Made by a program: the position numbers and the translations under genes
Part shown: positions 1 through 5,900 of the stretch, piece by piece
Numbering within the stretch: position 1 is the stretch's first letter
Layout of the letters: each line of letters opens with the position of its first letter
Origin: an uncultured Litorilinea sp.
GTDB lineage: Bacteria > Chloroflexota > Anaerolineae > Caldilineales > Caldilineaceae
Length of the DNA: 8,335 nucleotides
NCBI GenBank assembly: GCA_937922105.1
Contig: CAKZVN010000264.1
Location: 1-8,335 of the forward strand
Direction of reading: 5' to 3'
The notes under the pieces: model-generated
Told to the model about the DNA's origin: nothing
Databases searched by the model: none
The model's input: the letters and a program-made list of their open reading frames with translations, nothing else

Positions 1-684
1 ATCCTCAACGACATGACCATTGTGGATCGGCGGCTGGAGCGCCTCAAGGGAATGAAGATGCGCGGCACGCCGGAGGAGCGCAAGCGCATGGCCCAGGAAG
101 AGGAACTAATGCAGCGGCTGATGGCGGTGCTGGACCGCGAGGAAGCGCTGCGCACGGTCGCCTTGACCGACGAGGAACGCAAGATGCTGGGCGGCTTCGG
201 ATTGCTCTCGCTCAAACCGTTGCTGCGCGTGGTGAACGCAGGGGATACTGCCAACGAAGCCGACTTTGCCGCCATTCTGGATGAGCGTACCTTCCTGTTG
301 CGCGGCAAGTTGGAGGCGGAGATTGCCCAAATGGACCCCCAGGAGGCACGCGAGTTTTTGGCCGATTTTGGGATCAGCGAGCCGGGTCTCAACCGTGCCA
401 TTCGCTTTTGTTATGAGATGTTGGGGCTGGAGAGCTTCTTCACGGTGGGTGAAGATGAGGTCCGCGCGTGGACGATTCCACGTGGGACTGTGGCGCCGGT
501 TGCTGCAGGGGTGATTCATTCGGATTTGCAGAAGGGCTTTATCCGCGCCGAGACCATCGCCTATGTGGACCTGATTGCCCTGGGGAGCTTGGCGGAGGCG
601 CGCAAGCACGGCAAACTCCGGCTGGAGGGCAAGGAGTATGTGGTCCAGGACGGAGATATCCTCAATATTCGGTTCAACTTGTGA
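1..684 (+). CDS. ychF: Redox-regulated/ribosome-binding ATPase YchF (OLA1 family), C-terminal part
   Basis: The reading frame is open from the first base (ILND, then Met at base 13), so the 5' end lies outside the window. The 227 residues present are roughly the last 60 percent of a protein usually near 360 aa; the P-loop G domain is missing. Visible in order: a charged helical coiled-coil arm (about fragment residues 1-55, with RRLERLK), the end of the G domain (KPLLRVVNAGD, about 72-82), a helical segment with FLADFGISEPGLNRAI, and the C-terminal TGS domain (about 145-227). The TGS domain carries EVRAWTI, GVIHSDLQKGFIRAE and the ending VQDGDILNIRFNL, all hallmarks of YchF. Family knowledge: YchF hydrolyses ATP rather than GTP, binds ribosomes and is linked to stress responses. 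The gene ends with TGA at 682-684 and converges with the M32 peptidase gene. Identification is secure; the missing N-terminus cannot be judged. Confidence 0.95.
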   Translation: MLNDMTIVDRRLERLKGMKMRGTPEERKRMAQEEELMQRLMAVLDREEALRTVALTDEERKMLGGFGLLSLKPLLRVVNAGDTANEADFAAILDERTFLLRGKLEAEIAQMDPQEAREFLADFGISEPGLNRAIRFCYEMLGLESFFTVGEDEVRAWTIPRGTVAPVAAGVIHSDLQKGFIRAETIAYVDLIALGSLAEARKHGKLRLEGKEYVVQDGDILNIRFNL

Positions 685-710
685 ACGCGATCAAGCGATT
701 CGCAACAACA

Positions 711-741
711 CACCGGCCTGCCAAGAGAGGGCGGGCCGGTG
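711..741 (-). terminator. Strong hairpin between convergent genes, possible terminator
   Basis: A 12-bp stem (711-722 with 730-741, one G-U pair) encloses a 7-base loop. It lies 26 bases past the ychF stop and 25 bases past the stop of the minus-strand peptidase gene. No T-run follows on the + strand. On the minus strand the bases after the stem read TTGTTG, a weak U-tract, so it fits best as a terminator for the peptidase gene and may also act on ychF. The stem is seen directly; its function is inferred. Confidence 0.55.
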
Positions 742-766
742 CGCGGGATGAAGCGGACGACAGTGT

Positions 767-2284
767 CTATAGGTCATAGAGCGCGCTGTACTTGCGCGTG
801 AGATATTCCTGGTAGGGAGCCAGGCGGATCGGGCCGCCGGTGATGCGCTCAACCAACTGGGCGGTGGTGTATTTGCGCCCGTGGCGGTAGATATTTTCGC
901 GCAGCCAAGTGTGCAGCGTGTCGAAGCGCCCCCGGCTGATCTCGGCGGGGATGGTCGGGTGCGCTGTCAGCGCGGCGGCATAGAACTGACCGGCAAGGAT
1001 GTTGCCCAGGGTATAGCCCTGGAAGGAGCCGCCGATTGGTCCGGCAAACCAGTGGACATCTTGGAGCACGCCGTTGCGGTCGTCGGGCGGCTCGACGCCC
1101 AGGGAGTCGGCGTACATCCGGCGCCAGAGCTGGGGAAGTTGCTCGATTGTGGCGCTGCCCTCCAGCAGGGCACACTCCAGCTCAAAGCGGATGATGACGT
1201 GCAAGTTGTAGGTCACCTCGTCGGCTTCGACGCGGATCAAGGAGGGTTTGACTTTGTTGATGGCGCGCACAAAGGTATCTAGGGGGACATTGCCTAATTG
1301 GGTGGGGAAGACAGCCTGTAGCTGCGGGTAATAATGTTCCCAGAAGCCGCGGCTGCGCCCGACTACATTTTCCCACAGGCGGGACTGGCTTTCGTGCACG
1401 CCGGCGGAGGTACCGTGCCCCAGGGGTGTAGCGTCGTATTCGGGGGCAATGCCCAACTCGTAGAGGGCATGCCCTGCCTCATGCAGCGTGGAAAAGAGCG
1501 CGCTGGCGACATAGTCTTCATAGACGCGGGTGGTGATCCGGCAATCACCCGCGCTGAAGCGAGTCATGAAGGGGTGGTGGGTCTTGTCTTGGCGCCCGCG
1601 GTTGAAGTCATAGCCGTAGTCGCGGATGATCTTTTCGCCGAAGGCCCATTGGTCGGCTTCCGGGTAGTGCTGGTGCAGACAGGAGTCGTCTGCTGCGGGG
1701 CGGGCGACGATGGCTTGCACCAGCGGGGTCAGGAAGGCGCGCAGCTCGGCAAAGAGGGGACGAATGGTAGCGACGGTCATGCCCAGGTCGGTCTCGGCGA
1801 TGAGGGGATCGGCGGGATGGTCGTAGCCGGGAAAGAAGTCCGCATAGCGGCGGCTAAGCTCGAGCGTGCGCTCCAGCAAGGGCCGCACGGCGGTGAAGTC
1901 ATTGGCGGGTCGTGCCTGGGTCCAGACTTGGTAGGAGTGCGAGGTGTGCGCGGCGAATTCGGCGACAAAGTCGCTGGGGATACGCACGGCGCGCTCATAG
2001 TCATGGCGGGCAACGCGAATCATAGCCGCCTGGTCGCTGTCGGGGTCCCAATCGGCGGCTTCTTGTTCCAGCCGGTCGAGCAAGTGACCGAGCGCGGGAT
2101 CGGTGGCGCGTTGATGGGCGAGTTGTTGGAGCAGCGCAATTTGGCGTGCGCGGGCCGGTGCACCACCAGGCGGCATGTAGGTGGATTGGTCCCAGGACAA
2201 GACGGCGGCGGCACTATTCAGGTCGGAGACTTCACGCGCCCGGTCGAGCAATTCCTCATAGGTTGACTTCAGATTTGTGTTCAC
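767..2284 (-). CDS. M32 family (thermostable Taq-type) metallocarboxypeptidase
   Basis: A cytosolic zinc carboxypeptidase of family M32, which removes C-terminal amino acids from peptides and has broad specificity; no signal peptide is visible. At 505 aa it has the usual M32 length (about 500). Numbered from the GTG start, it shows the zinc motif HEAGH at 268-272 (ligands His268 and His272, catalytic Glu269) and HESQSRLWEN from 297, whose Glu298 is the third ligand. It also has HPF at 237-239 followed by DCRITTR, IRVEADEVTYNLH near 350-362, and LQDVHW near 407-412. The segment after LQDVHW reads GGSFQGYTLGN, not the FPTY form I recall from Thermus and Bacillus members, probably a subfamily trait. 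I chose GTG at 2284 because GGAG lies 5 bases upstream and the predicted promoter (2311-2339) would start RNA near 2304. The in-frame ATG at 2296 would then have only about 8 leader bases and no Shine-Dalgarno. The gene is probably monocistronic. Confidence 0.95.
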   Translation of the reverse strand: MNTNLKSTYEELLDRAREVSDLNSAAAVLSWDQSTYMPPGGAPARARQIALLQQLAHQRATDPALGHLLDRLEQEAADWDPDSDQAAMIRVARHDYERAVRIPSDFVAEFAAHTSHSYQVWTQARPANDFTAVRPLLERTLELSRRYADFFPGYDHPADPLIAETDLGMTVATIRPLFAELRAFLTPLVQAIVARPAADDSCLHQHYPEADQWAFGEKIIRDYGYDFNRGRQDKTHHPFMTRFSAGDCRITTRVYEDYVASALFSTLHEAGHALYELGIAPEYDATPLGHGTSAGVHESQSRLWENVVGRSRGFWEHYYPQLQAVFPTQLGNVPLDTFVRAINKVKPSLIRVEADEVTYNLHVIIRFELECALLEGSATIEQLPQLWRRMYADSLGVEPPDDRNGVLQDVHWFAGPIGGSFQGYTLGNILAGQFYAAALTAHPTIPAEISRGRFDTLHTWLRENIYRHGRKYTTAQLVERITGGPIRLAPYQEYLTRKYSALYDL

Positions 2285-2289
2285 ACCTA

Positions 2290-2293
2290 CTCC
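2290..2293 (-). promoter_or_regulatory. Ribosome binding site that sets the M32 peptidase start at GTG 2284
   Basis: Read on the minus strand, GGAG (2293 to 2290) is followed by five bases and then GTG (2284-2282). This ribosome site lies inside the four-codon extension that would result from starting at ATG 2296, so the two starts cannot both use it. It supports an N-terminus reading MNTNLKSTYEEL. Confidence 0.6.
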
Positions 2294-2310
2294 CATTCTA
2301 GGCCGCGTCC

Positions 2311-2339
2311 TCTATACTGGACGACGAAAGTTTGTACAA
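2311..2339 (-). promoter_or_regulatory. Sigma70-type promoter for the M32 peptidase gene
   Basis: On the minus strand, TTGTAC (2339-2334) and TATAGA (2316-2311) are separated by exactly 17 bases, close to the housekeeping consensus. The start of RNA would fall near 2304, giving a leader of about 20 bases that contains GGAG ahead of GTG 2284. A perfect 10-base palindrome, TTTGTACAAA (2331-2340), covers the -35 box and could be chance or an operator half. Confidence 0.6.
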
Positions 2340-2499
2340 AGCTGTGGCGAGCGCTTGGAGAACGAAAGAGCGTGAGGTCGCTGTACCTGGAAGCGTCGCG
2401 CCCGATAGCCCGCTGCCGGTGTATTATAGGCTCGATATGCAGGGAGCCCAAGTGTGCGGTTGGTGGTTTTGTTCCGTTGTTCACGAGCGGGCTTCATCT

Positions 2500-2529
2500 T
2501 TGCTCATCGGTTCGTTTGCAAGGTATACT
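2500..2529 (+). promoter_or_regulatory. Sigma70-type promoter for the S1-domain protein gene
   Basis: TTGCTC (2500-2505) and TATACT (2524-2529) are separated by 18 bases, a good match to the housekeeping consensus. RNA would start near 2536, leaving a leader of about 70 bases before ATG 2606. A small inverted repeat, GGTAT/ATACC (2522-2526 and 2534-2538), overlaps the -10 box and the predicted start. Confidence 0.55.
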
Positions 2530-2605
2530 CTGGATACCAACATAGGACTTATTAGGGGGAGCTGCATCTAATCTCCGGTGCGGCAGTCTTTGGGAGGAAA
2601 ATTCC

Positions 2606-3697
2606 ATGAGCGATCGAATTGAGATGGTGGCAGATCAGGAGGATGCCGGGAAGGCGGCAGCCGCGGAGAATGCCGAGGTGGGGGCGGCGGCGTCTGCGGC
2701 GGCAGCCGGGGATGTAGCGCCGGTCGCCACCGCAGAGGCTGCCGCAGACAGCCCGCGCGCGGAGCAGGTGCCTGCGTCCGAGAGTGCACCGGTCGCAGCG
2801 GAGAGCGTGGCAGGCACCGTTACTCAGCCGGCAACCGCTGCGGAGCAGGCGCCGGGAGCCGGTGCGGCAGGCGCACAGCAAGGAAGCGGGACGACAGGCG
2901 AGAGCGCGGGGCGCAAGGTGCGCGTCCTGAGCGTCGGTCAACAGATCGAGGGGACTGTCAAACGCATTGCCGATTTCGGTGCGTTCGTGGACATCGGCGT
3001 GGGCCGCGACGGGTTGATCCATGTGTCCGAGTTGTCGGTGCGCCGTGTGGGCAAAGTCACGGATGTACTGAGCGAGGGGCAACAGGTCACCGCCTGGATC
3101 AAAAAGCTGGACCGCGAACGCAATCGCATCAGCTTGACGCTGATTGACCCCAACACCAAGACCATCCGCGATTTGCAACAGGGCGAAATTGTAAAGGGGA
3201 CCGTATCCCGCATTATGCCTTACGGCGCTTTTGTGGATATTGGGATCGGTCGCGATGCGCTGTTGCATATTCGTGAGATGAGCGAAGGGTATGTGGCGAA
3301 ACCGGAAGATGTGGTGAAGGTCGGTGATGAGATTGAAGCGCGCATCATCGAGTTGAGCCGCCGCCGCGGTCGTGTGGACCTCAGCCTCAAGGGGTTGCGC
3401 CCGGAGCCGGAACCCGAACCGCAGCCGGTAGCTCCCCCCCCGCCCCCGCGCCAGCAGGAGCCTACTGGTGGTCGTCCTTCCCGACGCGACCCGGAGCCGG
3501 AACCGGAGCCGGAGGACGAGGACGAAGACCTGGACACCTTGTCGCCGATGGAATTGGCTTTCAAGCGCGCGATGGAAGCGGGCGGCATGGAGTACAAGGT
3601 CAATCGCAAGAAGCAGAACAAGCGCAACCGGCGCGAGCGCGATGAGGAGATGCTCGACGATATTATTTCGCGCACCTTGTCGTCCGGGCGTAAGTAG
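2606..3697 (+). CDS. S1 RNA-binding domain protein with two S1 repeats and low-complexity flanks
   Basis: A 363-aa protein with two OB-fold S1 domains. Residues 1-105 are Ala/Glu/Pro-rich and probably disordered. S1 domain 1 spans about 109-180, with the core GTVKRIADFGAFVDIG and GLIHVSEL. S1 domain 2 spans about 190-264, with GTVSRIMPYGAFVDIG and ALLHIREMSEG. Residues 265-309 form two PEPEPEP tracts around a poly-Pro run and end in an acidic block (EDEDEDLD). A helical tail at 312-363 is strongly basic around RKKQNKRNRRER. S1 domains bind single-stranded RNA; proteins of this type associate with ribosomes or mRNA, but bacterial ribosomal S1 usually has four to six repeats, so this is an accessory or lineage-specific S1-like protein rather than a standard RpsA. 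GGAGG at 2593-2597 lies 8 bases before ATG. It has its own promoter and is followed by an intrinsic terminator, so it is likely a single-gene unit. Confidence 0.88.
   Translation: MSDRIEMVADQEDAGKAAAAENAEVGAAASAAAAGDVAPVATAEAAADSPRAEQVPASESAPVAAESVAGTVTQPATAAEQAPGAGAAGAQQGSGTTGESAGRKVRVLSVGQQIEGTVKRIADFGAFVDIGVGRDGLIHVSELSVRRVGKVTDVLSEGQQVTAWIKKLDRERNRISLTLIDPNTKTIRDLQQGEIVKGTVSRIMPYGAFVDIGIGRDALLHIREMSEGYVAKPEDVVKVGDEIEARIIELSRRRGRVDLSLKGLRPEPEPEPQPVAPPPPPRQQEPTGGRPSRRDPEPEPEPEDEDEDLDTLSPMELAFKRAMEAGGMEYKVNRKKQNKRNRRERDEEMLDDIISRTLSSGRK
3401..3532 (+). repeat. Coding low-complexity tract: two Pro-Glu repeats and an acidic run
   Basis: Within the S1-protein gene, codons for residues 266-309 repeat the CCGGAG/CCGGAA unit in two blocks (residues 266-272 and 296-302). 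A poly-Pro run (277-281) lies between them and an Asp/Glu run follows. Such tracts often vary in length by slippage. The reading frame is intact here. Confidence 0.6.
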
Positions 3698-3758
3698 CCC
3701 AGGGTCAGCCCCCTCAGGGGCGTGTGCTGCGCCGGCAGTAACGGCGTGAGAGCTTCAG

Positions 3759-3796
3759 GAGACGTAGCGAAAGCAGGCTACGTCTCTTTGCTTTAT
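3759..3796 (+). terminator. Intrinsic terminator after the S1-domain protein gene
   Basis: A perfect 10-bp stem, GAGACGTAGC (3759-3768) with GCTACGTCTC (3777-3786), encloses an 8-base loop and is followed by TTTGCTTTAT. It lies 61 bases after the S1-protein stop. A smaller hairpin (3708-3721, 5-bp GC stem, 4-base loop) precedes it without a T-run. The arrangement indicates that the next gene (3857) has its own promoter, though I found no convincing -35/-10 pair in 3797-3845. Confidence 0.85.
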
Positions 3797-3856
3797 CGGG
3801 TTCCCACCGGCGTGCATGGGCGGTAGCCGGCTGGGTTCGTTCACAGGAGAAGCGGC

Positions 3857-4597
3857 ATGGAGATTCGGGGAAAGTCGGCGTTGGTGACCGGCGGCGCACA
3901 CCGTGTGGGCAAAGCCATCACCATGATGTTGGCGCGAGCGGGAGCCAACGTGGCGGTGAATTATTTCAGCTCGGCGGCGGCCGCGCGCGAGACGGTGGCG
4001 GAAGTCGAGGCGCTGGGCGTGCGCGGTCTGGCGATTCAATGTGACGTAGCGGAGTACGCGCAGGTGGTGCAGATGGCGGATCGGATCACCGCCGAGTTCG
4101 GCGGCGTAGACATTATCGTCAACAGCGCCAGCCTCTTTGAGAAGCATACGCTGCCGACGGACGATCTCTCGACGTGGCACCGGGTGACGGGGATCTCGAT
4201 TGACGGGCCGTTTTATGTGTGTAACACGCTGGTGCCGGGGATGTTGGCGCGGGGGGGCGGCGTGATTGTCAACATCATTGACCTGTCTGCTTGGGAGCCG
4301 TGGCGCGGTTTTACAGCCCACTCGGTGAGCAAGGCTGCGCTCCTTGCGTTTACCCGGCAACTCGCGCTAGAGTTAGCGCCGACCATTCGTGCCAATGCGG
4401 TGGCGCCCGGTCCGGTGTTGCCGCCGCCCGACTATGATGAGGCAAGCACGCGCCGCGCGGCGGAGCGGGCCTTGCTCAAGCGTTGGGGGTCGGCGGAGGA
4501 TGTGGCGCAAGCCGTGAAATACTTGATCGAAGCCGACTATGTGACCGCGGATGTGATCACGGTGGACGGCGGCGAACGCTACGGGCATCGTCAGTAG
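3857..4597 (+). CDS. Pteridine-reductase-like short-chain dehydrogenase (SDR) with His at the catalytic Tyr site
   Basis: A 246-aa Rossmann-fold SDR, normal in length and cytosolic. The cofactor loop is TGGAHRVG (11-18): Arg16 replaces the usual Gly, as in the TGxxxRxG form of PTR1/FolM pteridine reductases. C62-D63-V64 is the adenine-contact region, and NSAS (89-92) stands where classical SDRs have NNAG and PTR1 has NNAS. The catalytic segment aligns with PTR1 as Asp142, then His155 thirteen residues on, then Lys159. PTR1 uses Asp-13-Tyr-4-Lys, so Asp and Lys are kept but Tyr is His (codon CAC at 4319-4321). RANAVAPGPVLPP (178-190) and VDGGERYG near the end are standard. Likely NADPH-dependent; the substrate, pterin or otherwise, is unproven. 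GGAG at 3846-3849 lies 7 bases before ATG. It follows a terminator and precedes dgt by 114 bases on the same strand, so the two may be co-transcribed. Confidence 0.88.
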   Translation: MEIRGKSALVTGGAHRVGKAITMMLARAGANVAVNYFSSAAAARETVAEVEALGVRGLAIQCDVAEYAQVVQMADRITAEFGGVDIIVNSASLFEKHTLPTDDLSTWHRVTGISIDGPFYVCNTLVPGMLARGGGVIVNIIDLSAWEPWRGFTAHSVSKAALLAFTRQLALELAPTIRANAVAPGPVLPPPDYDEASTRRAAERALLKRWGSAEDVAQAVKYLIEADYVTADVITVDGGERYGHRQ

Positions 4598-4711
4598 CAG
4601 GACGCTACAAGTGGTGTCCCGCAGGCTCTTGGGTATTACTTTGCGGTGGGGTCGGGACCGGATGGGACATCGGGCGCTGCATGGGAGCAGACCGGAAAAG
4701 GAGGTTGAACG

Positions 4712-5872
4712 ATGTTGAGTCGCAGCGACTTGGAGCAGCGCGAAGATCAATTCCTCGCCCCCTTTGCCATGCGCAGCAGCCGTAGCCGCGGGCGACACTA
4801 TGCCGAGACGGAGCATCCCTATCGCACGGCGTATCAACGGGACCGCGACCGTATCATTCACACCACGGCGTTTCGCCGCCTGGAGTATAAGACCCAGGTC
4901 TTTGTGTATTCCGAAGGCGACCATTATCGCAACCGGTTGACGCACAGCATCGAGGTCGCGCAGATCGGGCGCACATTGGCGCGCAGCTTGGGATGCAACG
5001 AGGACCTGACCGAGGCGATCTGCCTTGCCCATGATCTGGGACACCCGCCCTTCGGGCATGTGGGCGAGGCGACGCTCAATGAACTGATGCAAGACTATGG
5101 CGGCTATGATCACCAACGCCAGACCTATCGCATCATCACCGAACTGGAGCAACGCTACCCTGACCATCCCGGACTGAATCTCACCTATGAGGTGCGCGAG
5201 GGGGTGGTGAAGCACGATACCGCGTATGACGTGGTGGACGCGCGCAATTATTGCCCGCACGAGCGGGGCACGCTGGAGTGCCAGTTGAGTAACTTGGCGG
5301 ATGAGATCGCCTACAACACCAGCGACTTGGACGACGGGCTACGCAGCGGCATCCTGGAACCGGAGGCAGTCTGCGAATTGGGCATTGCGCGGCGGGTGAT
5401 AGAGAGTTTGGGCGAAGGCCCGCACATTGACCTGAACGATGCCATGATGCGCCACCGCTTTATCCGGCGTTTGGTGGGGCTGGAGGTTACCGACACCATC
5501 CAGGCGACGCACGCCAACTTGGCGCGGGCAGGGGTGGAAACGCTGGAAGACCTGCGCGCCTACCCGGAGAATCTGGCGGATTACTCGGCGGAGATGCAGG
5601 CGCTCAATTTGGAATTGAAGCAGTATCTCTTTACCAATTTCTATCGCCATTATCGCGTGGTGCGCATGGCGACCAAGGCGGAGCGCCTATTGCGCAGGCT
5701 GTTCGAGGCCTACATGGCGCAGCCGTTGCAATTGCCCACGGAAACCCAACGTCGCGCCCGGGAGTATGAAGGCGGGTTGCCCCGGGTAATCTGCGACTAT
5801 TTGGCGGGTATGACCGACCGCTACGCCATGCAGGAGTATCGGCGGCTGTATGACCCGGAGGAGCGCGCCTAG
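4712..5872 (+). CDS. dgt: dGTPase family HD-domain triphosphohydrolase
   Basis: A 386-aa member of the deoxyguanosinetriphosphate triphosphohydrolase family, which splits dNTPs (classically dGTP) into deoxynucleoside and tripolyphosphate and so trims the dNTP pool. The length fits the shorter type-2 (Dgt-like) group rather than the roughly 500-aa E. coli enzyme. Visible: the N-terminal YRTAYQRDRDRIIHTTAFRRL (about 37-57), EGDHYRNRLTHSIEVAQIGR with metal ligand His78, CLAHDLGHPPFGHVGE with His107-Asp108, GGYDHQRQT with His134, YEVREGVVKH (159-168), and LADEIAYNTSDLDDGLR (from 195) with Asp197 as the last metal ligand. All HD-motif residues are present, so it should be active. GGAGG (4700-4704) lies 7 bases before ATG. 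The 114-base gap before it has a weak TATTAC box (4634-4639) but no matching -35, so transcription from the SDR gene is possible. Its stop falls within an inverted repeat (5860-5888). Confidence 0.95.
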   Translation: MLSRSDLEQREDQFLAPFAMRSSRSRGRHYAETEHPYRTAYQRDRDRIIHTTAFRRLEYKTQVFVYSEGDHYRNRLTHSIEVAQIGRTLARSLGCNEDLTEAICLAHDLGHPPFGHVGEATLNELMQDYGGYDHQRQTYRIITELEQRYPDHPGLNLTYEVREGVVKHDTAYDVVDARNYCPHERGTLECQLSNLADEIAYNTSDLDDGLRSGILEPEAVCELGIARRVIESLGEGPHIDLNDAMMRHRFIRRLVGLEVTDTIQATHANLARAGVETLEDLRAYPENLADYSAEMQALNLELKQYLFTNFYRHYRVVRMATKAERLLRRLFEAYMAQPLQLPTETQRRAREYEGGLPRVICDYLAGMTDRYAMQEYRRLYDPEERA

Positions 5873-5888
5873 CCGCACAGCGCGCTCC
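5860..5888. terminator. Inverted repeat across the dgt stop codon at a convergent junction
   Basis: A perfect 9-bp GC-rich stem pairs 5860-5868 with 5880-5888 around an 11-base loop that contains the dgt TAG (5870-5872). It lies 12 bases from the stop of the convergent membrane-protein gene. No T-run follows on either strand, so it is at best a Rho-type or RNA-end-protecting stem shared by both genes. The stem is seen directly; its role is inferred. Confidence 0.4.
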
Positions 5889-5900
5889 CTGGGAGACTGG

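Larger units (their letters stand above)
2297..2605. other. Divergent intergenic region, about 300 bases, with two promoters and no gene
   Basis: This stretch separates the divergent M32 peptidase (-) and S1 protein (+) genes and looks more AT-rich than its flanks. It holds one promoter candidate at each end (2311-2339 on -, 2500-2529 on +). The middle, about 2345-2495, shows no convincing small ORF with a ribosome site, no tRNA-like fold and no recognisable riboswitch. The S1 leader would be about 70 bases (from about 2536) and contains a purine-rich run at 2554-2560 ahead of the real ribosome site at 2593-2597. Confidence 0.6.

Noticed and set aside
106..609. Minus-strand open frame of 167 codons inside ychF
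   Set aside because: It is a shadow of the secure ychF frame, with no ribosome site or family signature.
1334..2266. Long + strand open frame of 310 codons opposite the peptidase gene
   Set aside because: It is fully antisense to a clear M32 gene, its protein is Gly/Val-rich without family motifs, and it lacks a ribosome site. GC-rich codon use commonly opens such frames.
4319..4321. Frameshift as the cause of the missing SDR Tyr
   Set aside because: The motifs on both sides (Asp142, Lys159, RANAVAPGPVLPP, VDGGERYG) are in one uninterrupted frame, so this is a codon difference rather than a shifted frame.
4598..4711. Possible RNA gene or promoter in the SDR-dgt gap
   Set aside because: I could not fold a tRNA or known riboswitch. 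The TATTAC box at 4634-4639 has no -35 partner, and the GTCCCG/CGGGAC pairing (4616-4621 with 4653-4658) has a 31-base loop.
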